64,000 nucleotides of DNA from Micromonospora craniellae (GCF_014764405.1 NZ_CP061725.1:3286001-3350000), one strand, 5' to 3'; positions 24,336 to 33,687 are shown, counted from the first letter of the stretch. A program made the numbers and translations. Notes: generated by a model from the letters alone, not told the origin.

Positions 24336-25118
24336 CTAGCTGAGCTGCTTGATGCCGAGGTCGCGCTTCAGACCGGCGATCATCTTGGCGCAGGCGGCGA
24401 GGGTGGCGGCCCGGTTACCGCCTCCGTCGTGCAGCAGCACCACAGCGCCGGGCTTGGCGGTGCGCATCACCCGCTTCTCGATCGTGGCGGCGGTCGGCCT
24501 GGCCCAGTCCTTCGGATCCACCGTCCAGTGCAGCGACCGCATGTCCAGCCGTTTGGCGACCCGGACCACCTCGGCGGTCCACCGGCCGCCGGGCTGGCGG
24601 TAGAACGGGATCTCCGCGTCGGGCACCGCCCGCCGGATCTCCCTGGTCGTCCGTACCAGGTCGGCGCGGATCTCGGCGATCGGACGCCGGGCGAGGTCGA
24701 GGTCGTGGTTCCAGCTGTGGTTGCAGAGCTGGTGCCCCTCCCGGACGATCCGCCGGAGCAGGTCGGGATGCTTGCGGACCTGGACGCCGACCACGCAGAA
24801 GGTGGCGGTGACGCCGGCCTCTTTGAGGCGGTCGAGCACCTTCGGCGTCCAGGTGGGATCGGGCCCGTCGTCGAAGGTGAGTGCCACCTCCTCGGTCCCG
24901 GTGGTGCGGATCAGCCCGGCCGGCAGCTTCGCCGGCAGCGCCCGCAACGGGGGCTTGGTCGGTGCGAGCGTCGGTGACGGCGACGGCTCCGGCGGCAGTG
25001 CGGCCGACGGAGGAGGGCTGGACGGGGCGGTCGCCTCGGGCGACTTTCCGCCATCGCCGCAGCCGGTCACCAGCAGGACCAGGCTCGTGGCACACGCGAG
25101 CAGGACACGGGTACGCAT
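24336..25118 (-). CDS. Polysaccharide deacetylase (NodB-fold) lipoprotein
   Basis: 260 residues with a lipobox (LVLLVTGC, Cys at about 20), then a Pro/Ser-rich linker and the NodB domain. Motif 1 is TFDDGPD, motif 2 is NHSWNHDL (H-x3-H zinc site), and RQPGGRW and LLHDGGG supply further active-site residues. It should deacetylate N-acetylated glycans such as peptidoglycan or chitin at the outer membrane face of the cell. It is monocistronic. Confidence 0.92.
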   Translation of the reverse strand: MRTRVLLACATSLVLLVTGCGDGGKSPEATAPSSPPPSAALPPEPSPSPTLAPTKPPLRALPAKLPAGLIRTTGTEEVALTFDDGPDPTWTPKVLDRLKEAGVTATFCVVGVQVRKHPDLLRRIVREGHQLCNHSWNHDLDLARRPIAEIRADLVRTTREIRRAVPDAEIPFYRQPGGRWTAEVVRVAKRLDMRSLHWTVDPKDWARPTAATIEKRVMRTAKPGAVVLLHDGGGNRAATLAACAKMIAGLKRDLGIKQLS

Positions 25119-25274
25119 CGTTCGCTCCCGAGAGGGGTTCGGGTTCGGCGGACTGCCCGACGCTAGTTCACCCGGTTTGAGTAGACAAACGCCGGGTCAG
25201 GACGCCCCCGCTTTCCGTGCCGACCGAAAGCCCTGAACGCATACAGAAGCCCGCAAAGGCACCCGAAATTTCGA

Positions 25275-26210
25275 TCAGGATGCGGCCGGATGGTCGAGCG
25301 AGTCGCGTACGGCGACGACGAGCGACACCGCCTCGGTCAGGTCGATCGGGCGGATCACCCCGGCCGGCAGGCTCTCGGCCCGCCAGCCCGGACCGGCCGC
25401 GAGGACCAGCAGTGGCCGACGGGGAGCGGTGAGCAGGGCGCTGAGCTGGGCGGGGTCGGCCGTGGCCCGGGTGTGCGACCAGACCACCACGGCGGCCGGT
25501 CCGGTCCGGTCGATCGCCTCCAGCAGTGCCGCCACCGGAACCCGGGCACCGAGCAACCGGTGCCCGACACCGATCTCGGCCAGCGCGGCTGCCAGCGCCT
25601 CCAGCGGCAGGCTGTGCTGCTCCTCGTCGGCGCAGGACAACAGGATGCGAGGTGACCCGAGGGCGGGACGGGTGGCCGTGGTCGCGGCGAACGCCGCCGA
25701 GACGCAGCGCGACATCAGGTGCTCCACCTCGATCAGCGCGGCGGTCGCGGCGTGCCGCTGCCCGATACCGGCCAGCACCGGACGCAGCAGCTTGTCCCAG
25801 GTGTCGATCACACCATCGCCGGCCAGGCTGCGGGAGATCGTCTCGTCGATCGCGGCCGAGTCCAGCCGCATCGCGGCGCGGGCCAGACCGCGCGCCGCCG
25901 GACCGGCGCGGCCCACCGGGATGGTGTGGCCCCCGCCGTCCCGCGCGGTTCTCGACCGGGCGACGCCGTTCGCCGTCGTGACGGGGGTCTGCCGGGCCCA
26001 GCGGGCCGCCTCAGCCGGACTGACCCCTTCACAGGTGAGCCGTCGCATGACCTCCAGCCGCGCCAGGTCGGCCGGCGTGTAGCGACGGTGGTGTCCGGGT
26101 ACGTGTTCGCTGGGCCCGAGGCCGTAGCGTTGGTGCCAGGTGCGCAGGGTGGTCACCGCGACGCCGAGTCGCCGGGCGACCGCCCCCGCGCTCAGCGCCT
26201 CATCGGCCAC
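25275..26210 (-). CDS. MerR-family regulator with B12-binding-like domain (CarH/LitR type)
   Basis: 311 residues, started at a GTG that overlaps the idi stop by 11 bases, with GGAG six bases upstream. An N-terminal MerR helix-turn-helix (AGAVARRLGVAVTTLRTWHQRYGLGP, residues 8-33) is followed by a helical bundle with an EVEHLMS motif and a Rossmann domain containing DEEQHSLPLEAL. That His matches the cobalt ligand position in CarH. The Trp usually found about ten residues before the EH motif is replaced by His. It sits last in the carotenoid operon, so it probably represses crt genes and is relieved by light if B12 is bound. Confidence 0.85.
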   Translation of the reverse strand: MADEALSAGAVARRLGVAVTTLRTWHQRYGLGPSEHVPGHHRRYTPADLARLEVMRRLTCEGVSPAEAARWARQTPVTTANGVARSRTARDGGGHTIPVGRAGPAARGLARAAMRLDSAAIDETISRSLAGDGVIDTWDKLLRPVLAGIGQRHAATAALIEVEHLMSRCVSAAFAATTATRPALGSPRILLSCADEEQHSLPLEALAAALAEIGVGHRLLGARVPVAALLEAIDRTGPAAVVVWSHTRATADPAQLSALLTAPRRPLLVLAAGPGWRAESLPAGVIRPIDLTEAVSLVVAVRDSLDHPAAS

Positions 26211-26778
26211 CTGACCGCTCCGACGCGTCGCCGACCGTGACCGAGGGATTCAGCAGACGGTCGACCACTCCGGCCAGCCACGGCGCGTACGCGTCGGGGT
26301 CGCGGACGAGCTGGGTGGTCAGCGTCACGGGGTCGACCCAGCGCAGCTCGGCGACCTCGCCAGGCTCGGGGGTCAGTGGTGCGTCCGGCGAGAACTCACC
26401 GCGCAGGACGTGGTCGTACTCGACTTCGACCCGTCCGGTGGCGGGATCCTCGGCGCGGTACACATAGACCCCGACCTCGGTGAGCGTCACCGGGGCGACG
26501 CCGAGTTCCTCGCGCAACCGGCGGTTGGCGGACTCGGCCACGCCCTCGCCTGGTCGCGGGTGACCGCAGCACGAGTTGGCCCAGCGCAGTGGGAACCGTG
26601 TCTTCGCGGCGGCGCGGCGTTGGAGCAGGACCCGGCCGTCCGGCGAGACGAGCAGCACCGAGAAGGCGCGGTGCAGTAGACCGGGTGCCTGGTGGGCGGC
26701 GGCCACGGTCGCCGACCCCGTCCGCCGGCCCGCCTCGTTGACCAGTTCGACCAGGTGAGCTTCCCGCGACAGTGACAT
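26200..26778 (-). CDS. idi: Isopentenyl-diphosphate delta-isomerase, type I
   Basis: 192 residues from the ATG at 26778, placed eight bases after GAAGG; earlier ATGs at 26787 and 26808 are too close to it or inside crtI. A Nudix fold is visible: HRAFSVLLVSPDGRVLLQRRA, then WANSCCGHPRPGE with the catalytic Cys and metal-binding His, and RRLREELG. It interconverts IPP and DMAPP and supplies starter units for carotenoids. It lies 16 bases after crtI and overlaps the regulator. Confidence 0.94.
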   Translation of the reverse strand: MSLSREAHLVELVNEAGRRTGSATVAAAHQAPGLLHRAFSVLLVSPDGRVLLQRRAAAKTRFPLRWANSCCGHPRPGEGVAESANRRLREELGVAPVTLTEVGVYVYRAEDPATGRVEVEYDHVLRGEFSPDAPLTPEPGEVAELRWVDPVTLTTQLVRDPDAYAPWLAGVVDRLLNPSVTVGDASERSGGR

Positions 26779-26794
26779 CAGAGCCATCCTTCGT

Positions 26795-28291
26795 TCACCG
26801 GTCACCACCGGTGATGCGACCGGCGGTCAGCTTGCCCGAGATGAGCACCATAGGGACTCCGACGCCGGGCTGGGTGCCCGAGCCGACGAAGACCACGTTG
26901 GACAGCGACGGGTGCAGGTTGGACGGGCGGAACGGGCCGGTCTGGAACAGGGTGTGCGCGGCGGCGAACGGGGTGCCGGCCGCCATGCCCTGCTTCGCCC
27001 ACTCGGCCGGGGTGATCGCCCGGAGCACCTCGACGCCCGCGCCGAAGCCGACGTAGCCGCGCTCCTCAAGGGTGGCGACGAGCTGGTCGGTGTACCGGGC
27101 GGTGAGGTCGCCGCGCCAGTCGAACGGCGCCCGTTCCAGGTTGGGCACCGGGGCGAGCACGTAGTAGGTGTGCCGCCCGGTGGGGGCCACCGCCGCGTCC
27201 GTCCGGCTCGGGTTGGTGACCAGCAGGGACGGGTCGCTCATCAGCTCACCGCGCCGGATGACCTCGTCGAACGTGCCCTTCCAGGAGCGCCCGAAGTGGA
27301 TGTTGTGGTGCGCGATGCGCCGGTAACCCTGGTTCGAGCCGACGTGCAGCACGACGCAGGACGGCGAGTAGGTCAACCGGCGTTGCCGGCTCGCTGGCAG
27401 CAGGTCGCGGTAGGCCACCGGAAGGTCGGGGTTGAGAACCACCACGTCGGCGGGGACGAACTCGCCGTCGGCGGTCAGCACGCCGGTGGCCCGGCCGTTG
27501 GAGGTCTCCACCCGGGTCACCGTGGTGCCGTACCGGATCTTGACGCCGTGCTTCTCGGCGGCGCCGGCCAGCCCGCGCGAGACCGCGTGGACGCCGCCGC
27601 GCGGGAAGTAGACCCCGGCCACCGAGTCGAGGTACGCGATGACCGCGTAGATGGCCAGCGCGTCGTGCGGGGCGAGACCGGCGTACATCGCCTGGAAGGA
27701 GAAGATGCGCCGGGTCCTCGGATCGCGGAAGAATTGGTCGATCTTGGTCTGGAGGCGCCGGAAGGCGCCGGTGGCGACCAGTTTGAGCAGGTTGGCGGTG
27801 AGCAGGTCGGTGGGGGCGTCGAGGTTGCGCTCGATGAAGTCGGCCCGCTCCAGCCGCCACAGGTTGCGGGCGAAGTCCACGAACCGCAGGTAGCCGTCCG
27901 CCTCCCGGGGACCGCAGACCCGGGAGATCTCCGCCGCCATCCGGGCGGTGTCGGTCACCACGTCGAGCGTGGAGCCGTCCGGGTAGTAGGCGCGGTAGGC
28001 CGGGTCGAGCGGCATCAGGTCGACCCAGTCGGACAGTTCCTCGCCCACCGCGCCGAGCGCCTCGGCGATCAGGTCGGGCATGGTGAGCACGGTCGGGCCG
28101 GTGTCGAACTCGTAGCCGTCCACGCTGAGCCGCCCGGCTCGTCCGCCCGGCACCGGCTCGCGTTCCAGCAGGGTCACCTGCCGTCCGCTGCCGGCCAGGT
28201 GCAGCGCGCAGGCCAAACCGCCGAGGCCCGCCCCGACGACCACCACCCGATCCGTGCGCCCGTCCACAGTCCGCACCGACGACCTCCCCAT
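26795..28291 (-). CDS. crtI: Phytoene desaturase (CrtI)
   Basis: 498 residues, started at the second of two ATGs at the ATGATGA junction with crtE; GGAGG lies five bases upstream of it. The FAD-binding fold is VVVVGAGLGGLACALHLAGSG, and the C-terminal CrtI signature is near TQPGVGVPMVLISGKLTAGR. It desaturates phytoene stepwise to lycopene or neurosporene at the membrane. No cyclase gene is in the window, so the end product cannot be named. The large open frame upstream of the start is a crtE shadow. Confidence 0.95.
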   Translation of the reverse strand: MGRSSVRTVDGRTDRVVVVGAGLGGLACALHLAGSGRQVTLLEREPVPGGRAGRLSVDGYEFDTGPTVLTMPDLIAEALGAVGEELSDWVDLMPLDPAYRAYYPDGSTLDVVTDTARMAAEISRVCGPREADGYLRFVDFARNLWRLERADFIERNLDAPTDLLTANLLKLVATGAFRRLQTKIDQFFRDPRTRRIFSFQAMYAGLAPHDALAIYAVIAYLDSVAGVYFPRGGVHAVSRGLAGAAEKHGVKIRYGTTVTRVETSNGRATGVLTADGEFVPADVVVLNPDLPVAYRDLLPASRQRRLTYSPSCVVLHVGSNQGYRRIAHHNIHFGRSWKGTFDEVIRRGELMSDPSLLVTNPSRTDAAVAPTGRHTYYVLAPVPNLERAPFDWRGDLTARYTDQLVATLEERGYVGFGAGVEVLRAITPAEWAKQGMAAGTPFAAAHTLFQTGPFRPSNLHPSLSNVVFVGSGTQPGVGVPMVLISGKLTAGRITGGDR

Positions 28292-29442
28292 CATGCCCTC
28301 CGCGCAGTGGCCAACGCCGCGAGACCGGCCAGGGCCACCCGCGCGGTCTCGTCCACGGCGGCCGTGTCGAGCGCCGCCAGCGCCTCCTCGACCCGCTCGT
28401 CGATCATCCGCTCGATCCGCTCCACCGCGCCGGTGTCGACGACCACCTCCGCCAGCCGGGCGACCTCCGACTCGCCGACCGGGTCGCCGGTGCCGTCCAG
28501 CTCCCGCAGCTGCGCCGGAGTGGCCATCTGTCGAGCCAGCACGAGCAGCGCGGTCGGCTTGCCGGTACGCAGGTCGTCGCCGGCCGGCTTGCCGGTGGTG
28601 ACCGGGTCGCCGTACACGCCGAGCAGGTCGTCGCGGAGCTGGAATGCCTCGCCGATGCAGAGGCCGTAGGAGGTGTACGCCGCGGTCAGGCGGGCGTCGT
28701 CGGTGACACCGGCCAGGCTGGCGCCGAAGATCAGGGGGCGCTGGACGGTGTAGCTGGCGGTCTTGTAGCGGGCCACCCGCAGCGCCCGGTCGACCGACCA
28801 ACTCGCCGGGTCGGCCTCGCCGAGGATGTCGAGGTACTGCCCGGCGACCGTCTCCACCCGCATCCGGTCGTACCCGCGGCGTACCGCGAGGAGTCGGCCC
28901 GGGGGGAGGGCGGCGCGGGACAGCAACTGGTCGGCCCAGACCATGCAGAGGTCGCCGATCAGCACCGCGACAGCCTCCCCGAAGCGGCGCGAGTCGCCGT
29001 TGCGGCCGGCGGCGGCGTGCTGGGCGGCCAACGCCACGTGCACGGTGGGGCGGCCGCGACGGGTGGCGGACGCGTCCATCACGTCGTCGTGCACCAACGC
29101 GAAGGTGTGCAGCAGTTCCAACGTGGCCAGTGCGGGCAGCACCGGGGCCAGGGGTTCGTCGCCGACGGCGCCGCGCCATCCCCAGTAGGCGAACGTGGGG
29201 CGGACCCGCTTGCCGCCGGCGAGGACGTAGTCACGTGCGGTTGCGGCGAATCCGCCCATCGCCGCGTCGATTTCGGTCAGCGCGTCGACCTCAGCGGCCA
29301 GGAAGTCGGTGAGGGTCTCATCGACGGCGGTGATGAGATCCCGGGTGTAAGCGGCCAGAACGGCCCGGATCGGATCATCGTTTCCGACCGGCTGCTCAGG
29401 CCCCACGCGAAGCAGGTTACCGGTAAGTCGGTCGCTGGCCAT
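28291..29442 (-). CDS. crtE: Polyprenyl (geranylgeranyl) diphosphate synthase
   Basis: 383 residues. The first Asp-rich motif is HDDVMDASATRRG and the second is FQLRDDLLGVYGDP. The GGKRVRP substrate loop and YKTASYT are also present. It condenses IPP with allylic diphosphates, most likely to GGPP for phytoene synthesis. It is first in the minus-strand crtE-crtI-idi-merR operon. The N-terminus is about 40 residues longer than average. Confidence 0.93.
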   Translation of the reverse strand: MASDRLTGNLLRVGPEQPVGNDDPIRAVLAAYTRDLITAVDETLTDFLAAEVDALTEIDAAMGGFAATARDYVLAGGKRVRPTFAYWGWRGAVGDEPLAPVLPALATLELLHTFALVHDDVMDASATRRGRPTVHVALAAQHAAAGRNGDSRRFGEAVAVLIGDLCMVWADQLLSRAALPPGRLLAVRRGYDRMRVETVAGQYLDILGEADPASWSVDRALRVARYKTASYTVQRPLIFGASLAGVTDDARLTAAYTSYGLCIGEAFQLRDDLLGVYGDPVTTGKPAGDDLRTGKPTALLVLARQMATPAQLRELDGTGDPVGESEVARLAEVVVDTGAVERIERMIDERVEEALAALDTAAVDETARVALAGLAALATARRA

Positions 29443-29507
29443 GCGGCTGAGCGTACCCTAAGGTTTCAAGTTGCGTCGATTGGTGCGTCGATTCTTGAGG
29501 AGGGCCC
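29443..29507. promoter_or_regulatory. Divergent crtE/crtB promoter with a direct repeat
   Basis: Only 65 bases separate the two operons. They contain two copies of TGCGTCGATT at 29472-29481 and 29484-29493 (12-base spacing), followed by the GAGGAGGG ribosome site of crtB. Short direct repeats at about one helical turn are what CarH-like regulators bind, so this is the best candidate operator for the local MerR protein. Confidence 0.5.
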
Positions 29508-30419
29508 GTGGAAACGGATCTCACTGCCGCCTACGAGAGGTGTCGTGAGCTGCACAAACACCACGGCCGCACCTACTATCTCGCCACCCGCCTACTACCC
29601 GCATGGAAACGGCGGCATGTGCACGCCTTATATGGATTCACTCGGTACGCGGACGAGATCGTGGACCGGACAGAGGCGTTGCCGCCGCCGGCCCGTGCCG
29701 CCCGACTGGACGACTGGGGCGGCCGGTTCATCGCCGGTCTGCACGGCGAGCAGGTCGACGACCCGCTGCTGCCGGCGGTGCTGCACACCATCGCCGTGTT
29801 CGACCTGGACCGGGAGGACTTCGCCGCGTTCCTCAAGAGCATGGCGATGGACCTGACCGTGGCCTCCTACCGTACCTACGACCACCTGCTGGACTACATG
29901 GAGGGCTCGGCGGCGGTCATCGGCACGATGATGCTGCCCGTCCTGGGCAGCTCCGCCCCGGCGGCGGCCCGGGAGCCAGCCCGTCAACTGGGCTTCGCGT
30001 TCCAGCTCACCAACTTCATCCGGGACGTCGCCGAGGACCTGGACCGTGGGCGGACGTATCTGCCGGAGGAGGACCTGGACGCCTTCGGGGTGACCCACGA
30101 GGACCTGGTGGCCTGCCAGGCGGCGGGTCGGAGCAACGAACCGGTGCGGAAGTTGATCCGGCACGAGGTGGCCCGCGCCCAGACGCACTACGCCGCCGCC
30201 GCACCGGGGGTGCTCCTGCTCGACCCCGCCTCGCAGGCATGCATCCGCACCGCGTACGCGCTGTACGGCGGAATCCTCGACGAGGTCGCCGCGCAGGACT
30301 ACGACGTGTTCGTCCGGCGGGCCACCGTGCCCCGGCGGCGTCGGCTGGCGGTCGCCTCCCGTGCCCTGCTCACCCCGGCCGGAACGCCGGTCGAGCTGCC
30401 CGGGCCCCGGCTGCGGTGA
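29508..30419 (+). CDS. crtB: Phytoene synthase
   Basis: 303 residues starting at a GTG with an excellent GAGGAGGG site. It joins two GGPP into phytoene. The two Asp-rich motifs are YADEIVD and NFIRDVAEDLDRGRTYLP. The stop overlaps the photolyase start (GTGA), so the photolyase is translated with it. Confidence 0.95.
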   Translation: METDLTAAYERCRELHKHHGRTYYLATRLLPAWKRRHVHALYGFTRYADEIVDRTEALPPPARAARLDDWGGRFIAGLHGEQVDDPLLPAVLHTIAVFDLDREDFAAFLKSMAMDLTVASYRTYDHLLDYMEGSAAVIGTMMLPVLGSSAPAAAREPARQLGFAFQLTNFIRDVAEDLDRGRTYLPEEDLDAFGVTHEDLVACQAAGRSNEPVRKLIRHEVARAQTHYAAAAPGVLLLDPASQACIRTAYALYGGILDEVAAQDYDVFVRRATVPRRRRLAVASRALLTPAGTPVELPGPRLR

Positions 30420-31738
30420 GCGGGCGTACCGCCGTCGTGCTGTTCACCCGCGACCTGCGGGTGCACGACCATCCGGCGCTGGCGACGAGCTGCGCCGCCT
30501 TCGACCGGGTGGCGCCGCTGTACGTGCTGGACCCGGCGTTGACGCGGCTGTCGTCCAACCGCACCCGCTTCCTGCATCAGAGTCTCGCCGACCTGCGCCA
30601 CGCGCTGCGCCGGCTCGGCGGTGACCTGGTGCTGCGGCACGGCGACCCGGTGGCCGAGACGGTCCGGTTGGCCGGGGAGCTCGGTGCCGAGGCCGTGGCG
30701 TTGTCGGCCGACGTCTCGCGGTACGCCGCCCGGCGGGCCGACCGGCTGCGCGCCGAGTGCGCCCGGCACCGGCTGCACCTGCGCTTCTTCCCCGGCCTTA
30801 CGGTGGTCGAGCCGGGGGCGTCGACGCCGAACAGTGGTGACCACTACCGGGTGTTCAGCCCGTACCACCGGGCCTGGAGTGGGCAGCGGTGGCGCGACGA
30901 ACTGGCGGTGCCGTCGCGGGTGGTGCTGCCGGACGGGGCGCGGGTGGGCCGCCTCCCGGCGGTGCCCGGCGGTGAGTCGCCGGAGGCGGCGGTGGGCGGC
31001 GAGACGGAGGCCCGGCGCCGGCTCGACCGGTGGGTGCCGCACCTGGCCGACTACGGCGACCGGCACGACGACATGGCCGGTGACGCCACCTCCCGGCTCA
31101 GCCCCTACCTGCGGTTCGGCTGCCTGTCGCCGCTGACCGTGGCGAACCGGGCCGGTGACCGCGCCTCGCCGTTCGTCCGGCAGCTCTGCTGGCGGGACTT
31201 CTACTACCAGGTCACCGCCGCCTTCCCGGACATCGCCCGGACGGCCTACCGGCGGGGCGCCACCGAGCAGTGGCGGTACGACGACGACGCGATCGCGGAC
31301 TGGACGGTGGGCCGCACCGGCGTGCCGATCGTGGACGCTGGGATGCGGCAGCTGCGGGCGGAGGGCTGGCTGCACAACCGAGCCCGCCTGATCACCGCCG
31401 GCTACCTGACCAAGTCGCTCGGCCTGGACTGGCGCACCGGGCTGGCGGTCTACTCCCGGTGGCTGCTCGACGGGGACGTGGCCAACAACTCGGGCAACTG
31501 GCAGTGGGTGGCCGGTACCGGCAACGACACCAGGCCGTACCGGGGGTTCAATCCGATCCGGCAGGCCGAACGGTACGACCCGGAGGGCGAATACGTGCGG
31601 CGGTGGGTGCCGGAGTTGGCGGCGGTGTCCGGCAAGGCGGTGCACCAGCCGTGGCGGCTGCCCGAGGCGCTCCGCCGGAGCCTGGACTACCCGCCGCCCT
31701 CGGTGGCGCGCACGGTGGATCCAGTCTGGTTGCGCTGA
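30416..31738 (+). CDS. phr: Deoxyribodipyrimidine photolyase
   Basis: 440 residues. The N-terminal antenna domain begins VVLFTRDLRVHDHPAL. The FAD domain shows WRDFYYQV, RLITAGYLTKSLGLDW and NNSGNWQWVAGTGND. It repairs UV-induced cyclobutane dimers with blue light. Coupling to crtB by a four-base overlap places light protection and light repair in one transcript, probably under the same regulator. The in-frame extension upstream of 30416 lies within crtB and is a shadow. Confidence 0.94.
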   Translation: MSGRTAVVLFTRDLRVHDHPALATSCAAFDRVAPLYVLDPALTRLSSNRTRFLHQSLADLRHALRRLGGDLVLRHGDPVAETVRLAGELGAEAVALSADVSRYAARRADRLRAECARHRLHLRFFPGLTVVEPGASTPNSGDHYRVFSPYHRAWSGQRWRDELAVPSRVVLPDGARVGRLPAVPGGESPEAAVGGETEARRRLDRWVPHLADYGDRHDDMAGDATSRLSPYLRFGCLSPLTVANRAGDRASPFVRQLCWRDFYYQVTAAFPDIARTAYRRGATEQWRYDDDAIADWTVGRTGVPIVDAGMRQLRAEGWLHNRARLITAGYLTKSLGLDWRTGLAVYSRWLLDGDVANNSGNWQWVAGTGNDTRPYRGFNPIRQAERYDPEGEYVRRWVPELAAVSGKAVHQPWRLPEALRRSLDYPPPSVARTVDPVWLR

Positions 31739-31792
31739 GGCGCTCCGCGTGGCCGGGTGGTCGGTGGACGCGTGGTGCGCGATGCTGACGGC

Positions 31793-32500
31793 ATGGCGGA
31801 GCCGGAAGTCGTGGACGTGGTCGTACTCGGGCTCGGCGTCGGCGGTGAGGAGGTGGCCGGTCGACTCGCCGAGGCCGGTCTCACCGTGGTCGGCGTCGAG
31901 CGGAACCTGGTGGGCGGGGAGTGCCCGTACTGGGGCTGCATCCCGAGCAAGATGATGATCCGGGCGGCGAACGCGCTGGCCGAGGTCCGACGGGTCGAGG
32001 GGCTGGCCGGCACCGCCCAGGTCCGGCCGGACTGGGCGCCGGTGGCGCAGCGGATCCGCGCGGAGGCCACCGACGACTGGGACGACCGGGTCGCCGTGGA
32101 ACGGTTCAGCGGCAAGGGCGGGCGGTTCGTCCGGGGCAGCGGCCGGCTCGACGGGTCGGGTCGGGTACGCGTCGGTGACCGGGTCTACCAGGCCCGGTAC
32201 GGGATCGTGCTGGGCGCCGGCACCGCGCCGTCGGTGCCGCCGATCGACAGGTTGGCCGGTACGCCGTACTGGACGAACCGGGAGGCCGTCGAGGTCGCGG
32301 AGCTGCCCGAGTCGCTGCTGGTGCTCGGCGGCGGGGCGATCGGCCTGGAGCTGTCCCAGGTGTTCGCCCGTTTCGGCGTACGCGTCACCGTGGTCGAGGC
32401 GTACGACCGGGTGCTCGCGGTGGAGGAGTCGGAGGCGTCCGGGGTGGGCCCCGCACGCCGAGGCGGGGTCCACCCACGCCGCAAGAGCGCCACCCGGTAA
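31793..32500 (+). pseudogene. Truncated pyridine nucleotide-disulfide oxidoreductase
   Basis: The N-terminal half of a mercuric/dihydrolipoamide reductase-like flavoprotein: an FAD fold (VVVLGLGVGGEEVAGRLAEAG), the redox-active GGECPYWGCIPSK and a second Rossmann motif (LVLGGGAIGLELSQVFARFG). Homology ends abruptly at about 32440 after VLAVEESEASG, and the frame then runs through a terminator-like GC-rich hairpin to a stop at 32500. The NADPH-domain end and the dimerisation domain (about 230 residues) are missing, so it should be inactive. Confidence 0.8.
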
Positions 32501-32537
32501 CGCCTCTCCACATCCCGGAAGAAGGTGTCGATCCCCC

Positions 32538-32840
32538 ATGTCCAGACTCCGTACCCGGCTGACCGCCGTGCTCGTCGCGGTCGGCCTCGTCCTCACCGCG
32601 GCCCCCGCACCGCCGGCCATTCTTGAGGTTGGCGTCCGGTCGACTGAGGTCGATCGTTTCTGCGCATGCTCACCGAGCTCAGAAAACAGGTTCCCGGTGG
32701 ACCGTCCGGGACGACCTGCCACCTCGCCGACGGTTCGTCCCAGACGACCGGTTTGCGACGGCATACGGCGGGAAGTCGGTACGGGTGCGAGCGTTGTTGA
32801 CGAAGATCGAGCAAGCGTCCGGGCTGGACCGTTTCGGTGA
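32538..32840 (+). pseudogene. Signal-peptide-bearing 5' fragment of a secreted protein
   Basis: An ATG with GAAGAAGG upstream begins a classical signal peptide (MSRLRTRLTAVLVAVGLVLT, ending in PAPPA). After about 27 residues the frame continues into unrelated-looking sequence near 32620 and overlaps the start of the Rieske gene. It looks like the 5' end of an exported protein whose body was deleted. It could still yield a short secreted peptide. Confidence 0.5.
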
Positions 32841-33636
32841 CCGGTTGCAGCGAGCGGTGCAGGGCACCCTGCGCGGGCAGCGGATCAGGGACCTGCTGCA
32901 CGGCGTCTGGCTGGGCCATCCGCTGCACCCGGCGATGGTGCAGGTGCCGGTGGGATCCTGGATGAGTGCAGCGGTCCTGGACCTGATGCCCGGGCAGCGG
33001 CGGGCCGCCACCACGCTGACCGCCATCGGCACGGTGAGCGTGTTGCCGGCGGCTGTCGCCGGGCTCAACGACTGGGCGGCGCTCTCCCGTGACCAGCGTC
33101 GGGTCGGCCTGGTGCACGCCGTGTCGAACAGCGTCGCGCTGGTTCTCTACACCGGCTCGGTGGCCGCGCGGCTGTCCGGCCGCCACCAACTCGGCCGTAC
33201 GCTCGGCTGGCTCGGGCTCGGTGCCGCCGGTGCCGGTGCGTACCTCGGCGGACATCTGGCGTACAAGCAGGGTGCCCAGGTGAACGTGAGCGTCTCCGAC
33301 CTGCACCTGATCAGCGACGGCTGGCACTCGGTCGCCGAGATGGCCACGCTGCCGCAGCGGCAACTGGTGACCCGCAAGGTGGACGACGTCTCGGTGATCC
33401 TGTACCGGCACGGCGACGACGTCACGGTGATGCTGGAACGCTGCCCGCACCAGAGCGGCCCGCTCGGCGAGGGCGAGGTCACCGAGATCGACGGCCACGC
33501 CTGCGTGGTGTGCCCGTGGCACGGCAGCACCTTCCGCCTCAACGGCGGCGAGGTGGTGCACGGCCCGTCCTCCAACGATCAGCAGACCCTGCCGACCCGG
33601 CTGGTCGAGGGCCGGGTGGAGGCCCGGCTGCCGTGA
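32785..33636 (+). CDS. DUF2231 membrane domain fused to a Rieske 2Fe-2S domain
   Basis: 283 residues from a GTG at 32785; the frame is open 160 bases upstream but without likely coding character. The N-terminal part (LLHGVWLGHPLHPAMVQVPVGSW) is DUF2231, a four-helix membrane unit. The C-terminal 100 residues form a Rieske domain with CPHQSGPLG and CVVCPWHGSTF ligands. It should be a membrane-anchored electron carrier with its cluster at the membrane face. The partner is unknown. Confidence 0.85.
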   Translation: MRALLTKIEQASGLDRFGDRLQRAVQGTLRGQRIRDLLHGVWLGHPLHPAMVQVPVGSWMSAAVLDLMPGQRRAATTLTAIGTVSVLPAAVAGLNDWAALSRDQRRVGLVHAVSNSVALVLYTGSVAARLSGRHQLGRTLGWLGLGAAGAGAYLGGHLAYKQGAQVNVSVSDLHLISDGWHSVAEMATLPQRQLVTRKVDDVSVILYRHGDDVTVMLERCPHQSGPLGEGEVTEIDGHACVVCPWHGSTFRLNGGEVVHGPSSNDQQTLPTRLVEGRVEARLP

Positions 33637-33687
33637 GGCGCGGTGCCGACCGGCGACGGCCGGCCCGGCAAGGGGCGGTGGGTCCGG

